A stretch of 45,937 nucleotides of DNA from Ignavibacteriota bacterium. GTDB lineage: Bacteria > Bacteroidota > Ignavibacteria > Ignavibacteriales > Melioribacteraceae. Positions 24,468 to 32,600 of this stretch are shown here, one piece after another; within the stretch, counting starts at the first letter, position 1, and the number at the start of each line of letters is the position of its first letter. A model generated the notes under the pieces. It searched no databases and was not told the origin of the DNA. It saw only the letters and a program-made list of their open reading frames with translations. A program made the position numbers and the translations under genes. The stretch spans positions 1 through 45,937 of the forward strand of contig JABFGH010000035.1 in NCBI GenBank assembly GCA_013112585.1, in the 5' to 3' direction.

Positions 24468-25241
24468 TCAGCTAACCAGCTTGTTCATAATATTTTTGAA
24501 ACGTCCATTACTGATCGGATGATCGGCTACAACCTTGCCGCCAAACAAAATACAGAAACAGCCGAATGCACAGGGGCTTTGCTGTGCTTGTTTTGCTGAT
24601 TTTAGTTCAACTATTTTCGGCGTAATTTTATATTCGGATTTTGCCGTTTCGCTAATTTCATTTATAGCTTTTGTAGTGTATGGGCATTGATCGGATGTTA
24701 TAAGAGTTAATCCTTTTGAATATTTACTTTCTCGTTTTTCCCAATCGCCGGTAAATTTGGGGAGTGCAGATTTTTTGTTAAACCTTTTTACCAGCAGTTC
24801 AAAATCGGGCGGGGCAGTATCAACTACTTCAAAACCATTTTTGATATATAATTCTTTTCCCGCCATCCAGGTTCCTTTGCGGGCAATAACAACTGCTCCA
24901 TTCATCTTTTCCTTTTTCGCATCCTTCAAACATTCTGCTAAAAGCAAATCGCCGTAACCTTTACCTTTGTATGGTTTTTTCATTATGTAAATGCAATGGA
25001 TCATCATGTAGCCGGATGCTTCAACTGCACGCCATGTAAACTCACCGGGTATATATTCAATTCCACCAATTGCTCCATCTTCTTCTGAATGGAGAACTTT
25101 ATATCGCATTCCTTCGGCGAAACGTTTTTTATTCCACTCAACTTTTCTGCGGTAACCTTCCTGCTTTTTATTCTTGTAACCGCACATTGCAAAATTGTCT
25201 GCATTGTCAGAATTTGTGCTTATAATTTTTATTTCATTCAT
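24468..25241 (-). CDS. GNAT acetyltransferase with C-terminal YoaP domain
   Basis: 257 residues. Residues about 5-150 form a GNAT domain: GGIEYIPGEFTWRAVEASGYMMIHCIYI, then KPYKGKGYGDLLLAECLKDAKK, which has the Q/RxxGxG/A-like acetyl-CoA loop (KGKGYG). Residues about 175-250 are the YoaP domain with a SDQCPYT cysteine and FGCFCILFGGKVVADHPIS. The two together are the YoaP-type architecture, a cytosolic N-acyltransferase of unknown substrate. The CFCILFGG cysteine pair may bind metal or be redox-active; this is inference. Confidence 0.83.
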   Translation of the reverse strand: MNEIKIISTNSDNADNFAMCGYKNKKQEGYRRKVEWNKKRFAEGMRYKVLHSEEDGAIGGIEYIPGEFTWRAVEASGYMMIHCIYIMKKPYKGKGYGDLLLAECLKDAKKEKMNGAVVIARKGTWMAGKELYIKNGFEVVDTAPPDFELLVKRFNKKSALPKFTGDWEKRESKYSKGLTLITSDQCPYTTKAINEISETAKSEYKITPKIVELKSAKQAQQSPCAFGCFCILFGGKVVADHPISNGRFKNIMNKLVS

Positions 25242-25380
25242 TATAACTATTAGATATGTTTTGAATTAAATTGTTAGTGAAAATTATCCTATTAAATGAA
25301 TAAAAACAATTTGAATAATTGGAATATGAATCCTAATAGCGGATTATGCATCCTATTAAATAAAAACACGGAGGAAAAAC

Positions 25381-25767
25381 ATGAGTTATCACAATTCAAA
25401 AACAGTAAGCTATTCGTTTGATGAAGCGATTGAAAAAGTAACCGCAGAATTAAAAGAAAAGGGATTTGGTATTTTAACCGAGATCGATGTTACTGCTACG
25501 CTTAAGAAAAAACTTGACGTTGATTTCAGAAAGTACAGAATACTCGGCGCATGCAATCCGCCATTTGCTCACAAAGCTTTAAGTGCTGAAAAGAACATTG
25601 GTGTACTTCTTCCATGCAATGTTGTAGTGCAAGAGTTAGAAGGCGGACAAGTTGAAGTATCGATGGTCAACCCGATGGTATCTATGCAGGCAGTGGAGAA
25701 CCCAAAACTTGAGGAAGTTGCATCTGAAGTAAGCAGCTTGATGAGCCAGGCTTTGGCAAAATTGTAA
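25381..25767 (+). CDS. DUF302 domain protein
   Basis: 128 residues, a single domain. The text SYSFDEAIEKVTAELKEKGFGILTEIDV, KLDVDFRKYRILGACNPPFAHKALSAEKNIGVLLPCNVVVQE is the DUF302 signature including the ACNPPFA...LLPCNV cysteine pair, which in this family may coordinate heme or metal. Cytosolic, small, commonly found near stress or metal-handling genes. An AGGAG-type site (GGAGG) lies 8 bp upstream. The gene is followed by the repeat nest at 25778-26430. Confidence 0.88.
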   Translation: MSYHNSKTVSYSFDEAIEKVTAELKEKGFGILTEIDVTATLKKKLDVDFRKYRILGACNPPFAHKALSAEKNIGVLLPCNVVVQELEGGQVEVSMVNPMVSMQAVENPKLEEVASEVSSLMSQALAKL

Positions 25768-25777
25768 TTATGATATT

Positions 25778-26104
25778 AAACCGGTTATTGATGTTTCCTT
25801 GCCTTTAAATTCCAATGGATAAATCCGTTAGTTAAAATCCTTCTGTTTCAAGGTCAGAAATTATTCTTGCTAAATTAAAAAAAAGTATTAACCAATGGTT
25901 TTAACCATTGGATTGTGAACTACACCAAACAAAGTTATAACCCGTTCACGGGTTTGTTGCAAACCTAGAAGCAATTAAATAAACCGATTATTGATGTTTC
26001 CTTGCCTTTAAATTCCAACTGATAAATCCGTTGGTTAATATCATTCTGTTTCAAGTTTAGAAATTATTTTTACTAAATTAAAAAAATATTAACCAATGGT
26101 TTTA
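25778..26104. repeat. Tandem duplication of a hairpin-containing repeat
   Basis: Two direct copies of about 125 bp, at 25778-25903 and 25981-26104, share GATGTTTCCTTGCCTTTAAA and run to AACCAATGGTTTTA. After copy 1 come two hairpins: CCAATGG/CCATTGG (25892-25911) and AACCCG/CGGGTT (25939-25954). In copy 2 the first hairpin is broken by the element at 26105. This fills most of the 790 bp gap between DUF302 and the DHS-like gene. Confidence 0.75.
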
Positions 26105-26242
26105 GAGGCTGTGTGAAAATCAACATTTTGTCAGATTGAACTCGTCGAAATCTGCGATTGCTCGCCAAAAAGAAACTTCGATGAACCCGCCTTCCGCAGG
26201 CAGGCTCAGTTTGACCAGAAAACATATTTTCCACACAACCTC
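26105..26242. mobile_element. MITE-like element with imperfect terminal inverted repeats
   Basis: The left end GAGGCTGTGTGAAAAT and right end ATTTTCCACACAACCTC are inverted repeats with one mismatch and one indel. TTA flanks both sides, a 3 bp target duplication. The insertion cuts the second copy of the 125 bp repeat after AACCAATGG. Inside is an imperfect long palindrome (TCAGATTGAACTCGTCGAA against TTCGATGAA...TCAGTTTGACC) that has itself taken up a GC-rich repeat (CTTCCGCAGGCAGG). No ORF, so it would need a transposase supplied elsewhere. Confidence 0.7.
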
Positions 26243-26278
26243 TTAAGTCCGGGGCTAATTAAATTAGAAAAGATAGCA

Positions 26279-26294
26279 ACCGTTTCAACGGTTT
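26279..26294. repeat. REP-type hairpin AACCGTT/AACGGTT
   Basis: The same arms, in inverted order, as the last hairpin of the 19847-19944 element, with the same TC loop. It is probably the displaced right part of the repeat interrupted by the MITE-like element. Confidence 0.55.
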
Positions 26295-26387
26295 TAATAA
26301 AAGTTAAGAACAGACTTAACCACTAAATTTCTTATGTGAGATTACTTCGTCGTTAAAATCAACTCCTCGTAATGACAAGCTATCAAG

Positions 26388-26429
26388 GTCATTGCTAACC
26401 CGATGTTTTTTATCGGAGTGAAGCAATCT
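26388..26429 (-). repeat. Dispersed palindromic repeat (GATTGCTTC...GCAATGAC family), copy 2
   Basis: On the minus strand: AGATTGCTTCACTCCGAT, hairpin, ATCGGGTTAGCAATGAC. Matches the copy at 139-178. A more diverged relative (GAGATTACTTCGTCG, CTCGTAATGACA) lies just before it at 26337-26377. Confidence 0.55.
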
Positions 26430-26496
26430 ATTATACACCTATCCTCTTTCACTTATTACACAAATCCAAAAAATCCATCGAATAAAAATTTTCATT

Positions 26497-26524
26497 TTGA
26501 ACATTCTAAAATTTGTATTACAAT
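26497..26524 (+). promoter_or_regulatory. Candidate promoter of the DHS-like gene
   Basis: TTGAAC and TACAAT separated by 16 bases, 34 bp before the ATG, fit a primary-sigma promoter. An overlapping TAAAATTTG also resembles the Bacteroidota -7 type TAnnTTTG. The gene has a good AGGAG site (26544-26550). Confidence 0.45.
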
Positions 26525-26557
26525 ACATCCCTTTGATAACATGAATAGGAGAATAAT

Positions 26558-27601
26558 ATGGCTACGAAGCAAGATTTTCTGAAGGAAAAAATTCAACACA
26601 TTAATATAAAAGAACACAACGTTGTTCCGCTCGTTGAGTCAATGGAAAAGATGGCTTTTTCGGCGAGGGACTTAAACCGTGCCGCGCAAATTTATGATAT
26701 GATGCTTAAAGATAAAGAATGTGCGGTTATACTTACTCTTGCGGGCAGCTTGTTCAGCGCCGGATTAAAAAAAGTCGTTCATGATCTAATTGAAAATAAC
26801 ATGGTTGATGCAATTGTTTCTACGGGTGCTATAATGGTTGATCAGGACTTTTTTGAAGCGCTCGGATTCAAGCATTACATCGGCTCGCCTTACACTGATG
26901 ATAATATGCTTCGCGACCTTCACATCGATAGAATTTATGATACATACATTGACGAAGATGAATTAAGAATTTGTGACGATACCACTGCTGAAATTTTCGA
27001 TAGTCTTGAACCCCGCCCATATTCCTCACGTGAATTGCTTTGGCACTTTGGAAAATATTTAGAAGATAACGGCGGACCGAAAGTTGATGATTCAGTTGTT
27101 TACGCTGCGTATAAAAACAACGTTCCTATATTTGTCCCCGCATTCTCTGACTGCTCAGCCGGATTTGGATTTGTCGTACATCAAACAAAAAATCCTGATA
27201 AACATGTTACGCTTGATTCTGCAAAAGATTTTCTTGAATTGACAAAAATAAAACTTGAAAATAAAGAGACCGGAATATTTATGGTCGGCGGCGGTGTCCC
27301 AAAAAATTTCACACAAGATATTGTTGTTGCGGCTGATATTCTTCAAGAAGATGCGCCTATGCATAAATACGCAATTCAAATTACTGTTGCCGATGTTCGG
27401 GATGGTGCGCTTTCAAGTTCAACATTAAAAGAAGCAAGTTCTTGGGGTAAAGTTGAAACTACTTATGAGCAAATGGTTTACTCGGAAGCAACACTTGCCA
27501 TGCCGCTTATTACCGGCTATGCTTATCATAAAGGCTCATGGAAAGCACGCGGGAAAAAAGAACTTCAGAAAATTTATATGAAGGAAGAAATAGTTAAATA
27601 A
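26558..27601 (+). CDS. Deoxyhypusine-synthase-like protein (bacterial clade)
   Basis: 347 residues covering the whole DHS fold, NAD-dependent. LAGSLFSAGLKKVVHDLIENNMVDAIVSTGA, MVGGGVPKNF and SSWGKVE (Lys298, equal to the enzyme-intermediate lysine K329 of human DHS) are clear. However, the human active-site pair His287-His288 in GGGVVKHH is replaced here by Asn250-Phe251. Bacteria have no eIF5A, so the substrate must be different: bacterial homologues in this clade include homospermidine synthases (speY type), while others are uncharacterised. Cytosolic. It stands alone, with its own promoter and hairpin after the stop. Confidence 0.83.
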   Translation: MATKQDFLKEKIQHINIKEHNVVPLVESMEKMAFSARDLNRAAQIYDMMLKDKECAVILTLAGSLFSAGLKKVVHDLIENNMVDAIVSTGAIMVDQDFFEALGFKHYIGSPYTDDNMLRDLHIDRIYDTYIDEDELRICDDTTAEIFDSLEPRPYSSRELLWHFGKYLEDNGGPKVDDSVVYAAYKNNVPIFVPAFSDCSAGFGFVVHQTKNPDKHVTLDSAKDFLELTKIKLENKETGIFMVGGGVPKNFTQDIVVAADILQEDAPMHKYAIQITVADVRDGALSSSTLKEASSWGKVETTYEQMVYSEATLAMPLITGYAYHKGSWKARGKKELQKIYMKEEIVK

Positions 27602-27609
27602 AATTAAAT

Positions 27610-27636
27610 GAGCCGCGGATAAAAATTCTGCGGCTC
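27610..27636 (+). terminator. Hairpin after the DHS-like gene
   Basis: GAGCCGC and GCGGCTC arms around a 13-base loop, starting 9 bp after the stop. There is no U-tract, so it may be a weak terminator or a 3' stabilising hairpin. Confidence 0.5.
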
Positions 27637-27845
27637 ATAATACCTCCCAAGTTCCTGTATTGAAAACCTGCCAAACATCTATTCCCTGCTAAAATAATTT
27701 CCTGCTCCGCAATTTATTTTGATGAAAAATTTATTTGTATGTCACTTTATTCTGTTAGCGCATACTATTTCTATAAATCAGAAAGTTTTTAATTAAAAGA
27801 AAATTAAAGATCTAAACACTCATTAAATTTAAAACGGAGTCAATT

Positions 27846-29825
27846 ATGAAACGTAGTAATGCAAAACAAAATATCCCCTTTCTAAAGTTTGTTAAATTAA
27901 TCCCGATTCAATTGCTTCTCCTCCTGCTTAGTACAAGCCTGTTTGCTCAGCACGGACAGGAAATTGAGGTAGAAGGATACATAAGTGAAGTAGGGATAGA
28001 TTATTTGGTAGTTCAAGATTATTCATTTATTGTTGATGAAAATACAGAAATTGTAGATGAAGACGATATTCCTCTGCTATTCTCATCACTAAGCGTGGGC
28101 ATGTTAGTTGAAGTTGAAGGGTACCTCAATAACGATGGAAGCTATATAGCTCATACAATTGAAGTAGAAGACGATTCTTTAGGCGGAGACGACTTTGAAA
28201 TTACCGGCTTTGTAGAAGCAATCGATTCAATTTCATTCAGTATTAATGGATTCCCTTTTATTGTTGATGCTAATACGGTTTTCGAAACCGAAAGCGGATT
28301 ATCTTTTTCTTTTTCACAAATAGAAGTCGGGATGCTGCTGGAAGTTGAAGCTGAGCTTTTGCCGGGCGGTGAATTATTAGCGTTGGAAGTAGAATTGGAA
28401 GATGATCACAATTCCGGTGAAGAAGTGGAGCTAACAGCCCGCATAGATAGTATTACAACCAACAGTATAATTATAGGCAATTGGGAATTCTTCGTAAATG
28501 AGCAGACTGAAATTAAGGGAGATGATGATCAAATATTAACATTAAGTGATCTTGCTGTTAATAGCCTTGTTGAAGTTGAAGCATTCAAGCAGCCGGATGA
28601 AACCTTTCTTGCTGTTAAAATTGAAGTTGAAGATGATCATGAAAATGAAATTGAATTTACTGCATGGATTGAAAGCATTGAAGGCAGCAGTATTACCTTG
28701 CTCGGAATTACTTTTTTAACTGATTCTAATACAGTATTTCTTAATAATAACAGAATGCAGGTAAGCATTGGTGCTTTGGCTGTAGGAATGCTGGTGGAAG
28801 TAGAGGGTATTAAGTTAAATGACGGAACATACTATGCCGAAGAAGTTAAGATTGAAGATTTTTATAGTGACGAAATTGAGGTTGAAGGTATAATAAGTGA
28901 ATTATCTAATTCATACCTTATTGTAAATGATATACAATTTGAAGTTGACAGCACAACAGAAATATTAGACGATCAAGATAATGTGATTCCGTTTTCAGCT
29001 TTAACTGTTGGACAGTTGGTTGAAGTAGAAGGAATAAGAACAGAAAACGGCTCAATTCTAGCATCAAAAATAGAAATTGAAAATGAGAATGACATTGAAA
29101 TATTCGGAAAAATTACGGCAGTTAACAGCGATAATTTGGAACTGAATGGATTGACAATTTATGTTACTGAAAATACTATCTACTTAAATCAAAATAATCA
29201 GCCAATAACATTTGGAGACTTAAGTGTTAATCTTTTAGTAGAAGTTGATTTAACAATCGGGCTCAACAACGTTTTAACAGCAGAAAAAGTTAAAATTGAA
29301 GACGGACCGGATTTCTCTAAAATTAACGGCAGTATTGGTGCGGTATCGGGAATTGAAATTCAAGTTGCTCAAGCAAGTTATTCTATTAGCAGTGAAACAA
29401 TAATACTTGATAAAAATTTCAACAAAATTTCAATCAGTCAACTCAATACCGGAGAGAAGGTAACTGTTTGGGCACAATCGAATGGATCAAACAGAAGTGC
29501 TTTCCAAGTTCAGTCAAGCATCGGCGGTGTAACAGCAGTTGACGATAATGCCATTGTTGCCGCTAACTTTGAACTGGAACAAAATTATCCTAATCCGTTC
29601 AACCCTACTACAACAATTTCCTTCACAATATTTTCTGATGAATTGGTAACTCTAAAAGTATTTAATGCCATTGGTCAAGAAGTAGCAACTCTATTAAACA
29701 ATAAATTAGGCAGCGGCAGCTACAATGTAAGTTTTGACGCAGCCGGTTTAAGCTCAGGCATCTATCTTTACAGGCTCGAAAGCGGAAGCCAGTTACAAGT
29801 AAAGAAAATGATGCTCCTCAAATAA
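27846..29825 (+). CDS. Secreted seven-repeat DUF5666 protein with T9SS sorting domain
   Basis: 659 residues. A hydrophobic signal segment (about 15-34) ends SLFAQH. Seven repeats of about 70 residues follow (about 36-560). Each has the plan 'I-E-V-E-G-x-I-S-x-V...F-x-V-D-x-x-T-E-I...L-x-V-G-x-L-V-E-V-E-G...A-x-x-I-E-V-E-D-D', which is the DUF5666 beta domain. The repeats are very acidic, ending in VEDD clusters that might bind cations. The last 85 residues, starting ELEQNYPNPFNPTTTISF and ending QVKKMMLLK, are a T9SS type A sorting domain, so the protein is probably displayed on or released from the outer membrane. It is followed by a strong terminator. Confidence 0.87.
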   Translation: MKRSNAKQNIPFLKFVKLIPIQLLLLLLSTSLFAQHGQEIEVEGYISEVGIDYLVVQDYSFIVDENTEIVDEDDIPLLFSSLSVGMLVEVEGYLNNDGSYIAHTIEVEDDSLGGDDFEITGFVEAIDSISFSINGFPFIVDANTVFETESGLSFSFSQIEVGMLLEVEAELLPGGELLALEVELEDDHNSGEEVELTARIDSITTNSIIIGNWEFFVNEQTEIKGDDDQILTLSDLAVNSLVEVEAFKQPDETFLAVKIEVEDDHENEIEFTAWIESIEGSSITLLGITFLTDSNTVFLNNNRMQVSIGALAVGMLVEVEGIKLNDGTYYAEEVKIEDFYSDEIEVEGIISELSNSYLIVNDIQFEVDSTTEILDDQDNVIPFSALTVGQLVEVEGIRTENGSILASKIEIENENDIEIFGKITAVNSDNLELNGLTIYVTENTIYLNQNNQPITFGDLSVNLLVEVDLTIGLNNVLTAEKVKIEDGPDFSKINGSIGAVSGIEIQVAQASYSISSETIILDKNFNKISISQLNTGEKVTVWAQSNGSNRSAFQVQSSIGGVTAVDDNAIVAANFELEQNYPNPFNPTTTISFTIFSDELVTLKVFNAIGQEVATLLNNKLGSGSYNVSFDAAGLSSGIYLYRLESGSQLQVKKMMLLK

Positions 29826-29849
29826 AATCCCTCCAATCTAAAGTGCTTA

Positions 29850-29886
29850 AAAAGCACCGGTGTTTTTCCCTGGTGCTTTTTTATTT
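29850..29886 (+). terminator. Rho-independent terminator of the DUF5666 gene
   Basis: AAAAGCACC/GGTGCTTTT arms (with GG/CC beneath them) around TGTTTTTC, followed directly by TTTTTTA. It lies 24 bp after the stop codon. Confidence 0.85.
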
Positions 29887-30183
29887 TAAAATTTTTAGGG
29901 TTAACCAATCAATTTTATTCGCAATAAAATCGTTTATTAGATGGTGACTATTGAATCATCCTGCCGATACTTTTATGTCTCAAGATTTGTCTTTACCTTT
30001 TACTCCTGCTATCCGGCAGGCAGGTTTCTCTTTTCACCATTCGCCGTCATTTAGTCTATTCTCATTTTGTACTGCTTTAATAGTATATGTTTTTTAAAGT
30101 CAATGTTATTCAGGCATGGACAATCGAAGAATCGATAATCGAATAATCGAAAATTTGTAATCATCAATAATAAATTGGAGTTC

Positions 30184-30269
30184 TTTCCAAAGATTCTATC
30201 TTCAAAAGGCGAAGATTGATCTTTTTTAGTTAAAGATGGAATCTCTGGAAGAGATTACATCTTTGGGAA
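30184..30269 (+). repeat. Cloverleaf-like structured repeat, copy 1
   Basis: An 11 bp closing stem TTTCCAAAGAT / ATCTTTGGGAA holds three arms: ATCTTC-7-GAAGAT (30198-30216), ATCTTT-7-AAAGAT (30219-30237, loop TTTAGTT) and AATCTC-5-GAGATT (30240-30256). Compared with copy 2 there are eight substitutions and one insertion, all of which fall in loops or junctions or keep the pairing. It is not a tRNA: the arm loops and conserved tRNA residues are absent. Confidence 0.8.
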
Positions 30270-30353
30270 TCATTATCAGCAGCGTTGGATAAGGAAACAA
30301 GACTACAAAGACAATAATGAATAATGACCACCGAATTTTGAATATCGAATTAA

Positions 30354-30488
30354 CCCGAATTATGCATTAGAAATAATTTATAAAGTCTGAATAAAAATTG
30401 TCTTTGTAATTGCCCCGTCATTCCTGCCTGCCGGACAGGATTCACGGCGCTGAAGCACCGTGCTATTATCGTTTTTGCATAATTCGGG
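30354..30488. mobile_element. MITE-like element with 13 bp terminal inverted repeats and ATTAA duplication
   Basis: CCCGAATTATGCA at the left end and TGCATAATTCGGG at the right are perfect inverted repeats. ATTAA flanks both ends, a 5 bp target duplication. The 135 bp element has no ORF; inside are a GC-rich palindrome (CCTGCCTGCCGGACAGG) and a CACGGCGCTGAAGCACCGTG hairpin. Confidence 0.8.
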
Positions 30489-30543
30489 ATTAATCGAAGA
30501 ATCGATAATTTGTAATCATCAATAACAAATAATCAATAATGAA

Positions 30544-30630
30544 TTTCCAAAGGTCCTATCTTCAGAAGGCGAAGATTTGATCTTGTTTAGTTCAGGATGG
30601 GATTTCTGGAAGAGATTACATCTTTGGGAA
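30544..30630 (+). repeat. Cloverleaf-like structured repeat, copy 2
   Basis: Same closing stem and three arms as copy 1. Arm 2 is ATCTTG-TTTAGTT-CAGGAT: the T-A pair next to the loop in copy 1 has become G-C, and another T-A has become T-G. The A-T to G-T and C-G to T-G changes in the closing stem and third arm also keep pairing, but only if the plus strand is the folded RNA. Confidence 0.8.
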
Positions 30631-30923
30631 ACAACTTTATTGTAAGATAGTATCGGCAGATTTGCTAGCCGGCGGTGCGCTTTATTTTGCTTACACTTAA
30701 CGTTAATAAAATATTTTTAACCGCGGGAATAAATGCACTGATGAACTAAAGAAATGATTACCAATAAATTATCCGATCGAAATTTTTGAGAAAAAAGAAA
30801 CGCTAATTTAAAAATATTGCAGTATAGAAAAGTTTTTTGGTCGGCAGTTCCCTAAAAATTTTAAAGGAAGGGAGGTAAATAATTTGATTTAAGTTTAGTA
30901 ATTTTTACATAGAATAAAAACTT

Positions 30924-32534
30924 CTACTTCAATAATACAGCCTTCTTGAGCAGAATATTTTTTTCGGTTATAAGTCTAATTAAATAAATACCGGAACTAA
31001 ATTTCGAGCCGTCAAATTTGTGATTGAAAAACCCCTGCTCGGCAATTCCCTCATAAAGTGTTTGAATTGTTTCTCCAAGAATGTTTACTATTTCTAATTT
31101 AACATGCCCTCTTACAGGATTAAAGAACATGATATTAGTTTCCGGATTAAACGGGTTAGGATAATTTGGGAATAGAAAGGGTGAGTCTGCTATCGGTTCA
31201 TCCTCATTAACCTTAGTAATAACAAAATTAAGTTCCGCGTTAGTAATTGCAGTATTTTGCTGAGTGATAGTAAAAGTGACATCACTTTCAACTATTTCAG
31301 AACCGAGGGTTTGTGCAAATAATTTGTAATTACCGTAGGGTAAATTGGTTACTCCAAAATTCCCTGCCGGGTCTGTTAAGTTATAATGATAAAATGTATT
31401 GTTTGATGTATTCTGTGCAAGTACGATTATCTCTCCCGATGAAATAGGCTGAGAATTTATTAGAACTACACCGTTAATAGTACCTGCACCATAAGCAGAA
31501 TCCCGCGCTGCAAATACATCTTTATCTATAACTTGGTTGATAATATAAACAGAATCGGCATCCTGCCAATAAGCTATTGGATAGTTGGCTGAAGAGTTAT
31601 AATAAGAGGGGATATAAAAATCGGGGAATGCCTGAATAAAATAATAACCGGGCTGAAGAATGTCGTTGATTTCGTAAGAGCCGTCAGGATTTATCAATGC
31701 AGCGTGGGTAGTCGGTTCTTCAGAAATTCCGAATGGACCGATGCTCATTTTAGTCGGGTCATGTTTTCCTTTTCTTACAATTATCACACCCCTGTCGATA
31801 GGATAGCCGTCGTTGAAGTCAATCACTTTACCTGAAACAGAATTACCTGCAGCATTTTTTCTGATTATTGGGACAGTAATGTTAGTAACGGAATCATCAT
31901 CAACCTCTATTGTTTCTGCCAAATATGGATTTAGAACATTGTTAAAGTAAGTAAGGTAAAATCCTTCTTTTTCAACTGCTAAAGTATAATCACCCTCATG
32001 AACCATTAAAGAGAAATTTCCTCCAGCATCTGTTCTTAAAGTATCGTAAAGATAAATTCCTTCTCGGTACAAATATACTTTTGAAAATTCTGTTGAAACG
32101 CTGTCGTTTACAACCTTTCCTGTAATTTGTCCTTCCTTTTCCGAATCATCAAAAAATTCTATCTCAATTTCCAGTTCTTTAAATTGTGTTCCATTAGAAT
32201 AATAAAAAAGCATTTCATCTGAAGTATCTAAGGAAGTTACATTAAAGTAGTTTGAAAGAATTATTTCCATAGCAATAGTATCGCCGGGCAGGATAGAAAT
32301 GGGATAGACTTCCGGGATATTAAAGGATTTATAATATAGTGCTTCATTAAATATTATTGAGTCAATAATAACGGCTACATCTCCATCGTTAAAAAGAATT
32401 GCATTTTCAATTCTATGGAAAGGGTCTTCAAATTCAATTTGATTCGGATGAATTTCCAGTTCGGGCTGTGCAGTTAGCGTTATGTTAACTGCTATTATAA
32501 GTACAAAAGTTAATCTGTTAATTTTCAATTTCAT
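30924..32534 (-). CDS. Secreted T9SS protein with carboxypeptidase-regulatory-like domains
   Basis: 536 residues. Signal peptide (about 1-22, ending NITLTAQP), then an Ig-like 'PELEIHPNQIEFEDPFHRIENAILFNDGD' domain of the abnormal-spindle/ASH or choice-of-anchor type (about 24-125). Then come three CarboxypepD_reg-like beta sandwiches: GQITGKVVNDSVSTEFSKVYL...GDYTLAVEKEGFY (about 135-200), NSVSGKVIDFNDGYPIDRGVII...GYYFIQAFPDFY (about 232-310), and GTINGVVLINSQPISSGEIIV...GNYKLFAQT (about 352-415). The end (from about 453, PNYPNPFNPETNIMFF to LLKKAVLLK) is a T9SS sorting domain. It is divergent from the sigma factor operon with a 66 bp shared promoter region, so it may be a target of that system. 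Confidence 0.83.
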   Translation of the reverse strand: MKLKINRLTFVLIIAVNITLTAQPELEIHPNQIEFEDPFHRIENAILFNDGDVAVIIDSIIFNEALYYKSFNIPEVYPISILPGDTIAMEIILSNYFNVTSLDTSDEMLFYYSNGTQFKELEIEIEFFDDSEKEGQITGKVVNDSVSTEFSKVYLYREGIYLYDTLRTDAGGNFSLMVHEGDYTLAVEKEGFYLTYFNNVLNPYLAETIEVDDDSVTNITVPIIRKNAAGNSVSGKVIDFNDGYPIDRGVIIVRKGKHDPTKMSIGPFGISEEPTTHAALINPDGSYEINDILQPGYYFIQAFPDFYIPSYYNSSANYPIAYWQDADSVYIINQVIDKDVFAARDSAYGAGTINGVVLINSQPISSGEIIVLAQNTSNNTFYHYNLTDPAGNFGVTNLPYGNYKLFAQTLGSEIVESDVTFTITQQNTAITNAELNFVITKVNEDEPIADSPFLFPNYPNPFNPETNIMFFNPVRGHVKLEIVNILGETIQTLYEGIAEQGFFNHKFDGSKFSSGIYLIRLITEKNILLKKAVLLK

Positions 32535-32600
32535 TTTTTAGTATTCGATTTCGTATTTATTATATTAGTAAACAAATTAATCAAAAAGTGACATACAAAA

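Larger units (their letters stand above)
29887..30923. other. Gene-free 1 kb region of repeats
   Basis: No plausible gene on either strand. It contains two GC-rich palindromes (30005-30024 and a partial at 30423-30439), two copies of an 86-87 nt cloverleaf-like repeat, a MITE-like element between them, and AT-rich ATCGAAGAATCGATAAT-type short repeats in front of each copy. Confidence 0.7.

Noticed and set aside
30184-30269. tRNA gene
   Set aside because: Four-way junction of the right size, but the stem lengths, T-loop (TTC) and D-loop residues and CCA end of a tRNA are missing, and two near-identical copies lie in one spacer.
32535-32600. Sigma-regulated promoter sequence between the T9SS gene and the sigma gene
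   Set aside because: The 66 bp must contain two promoters, but I could not see a clear -35/-10 pair by eye; one target alone cannot define a motif.
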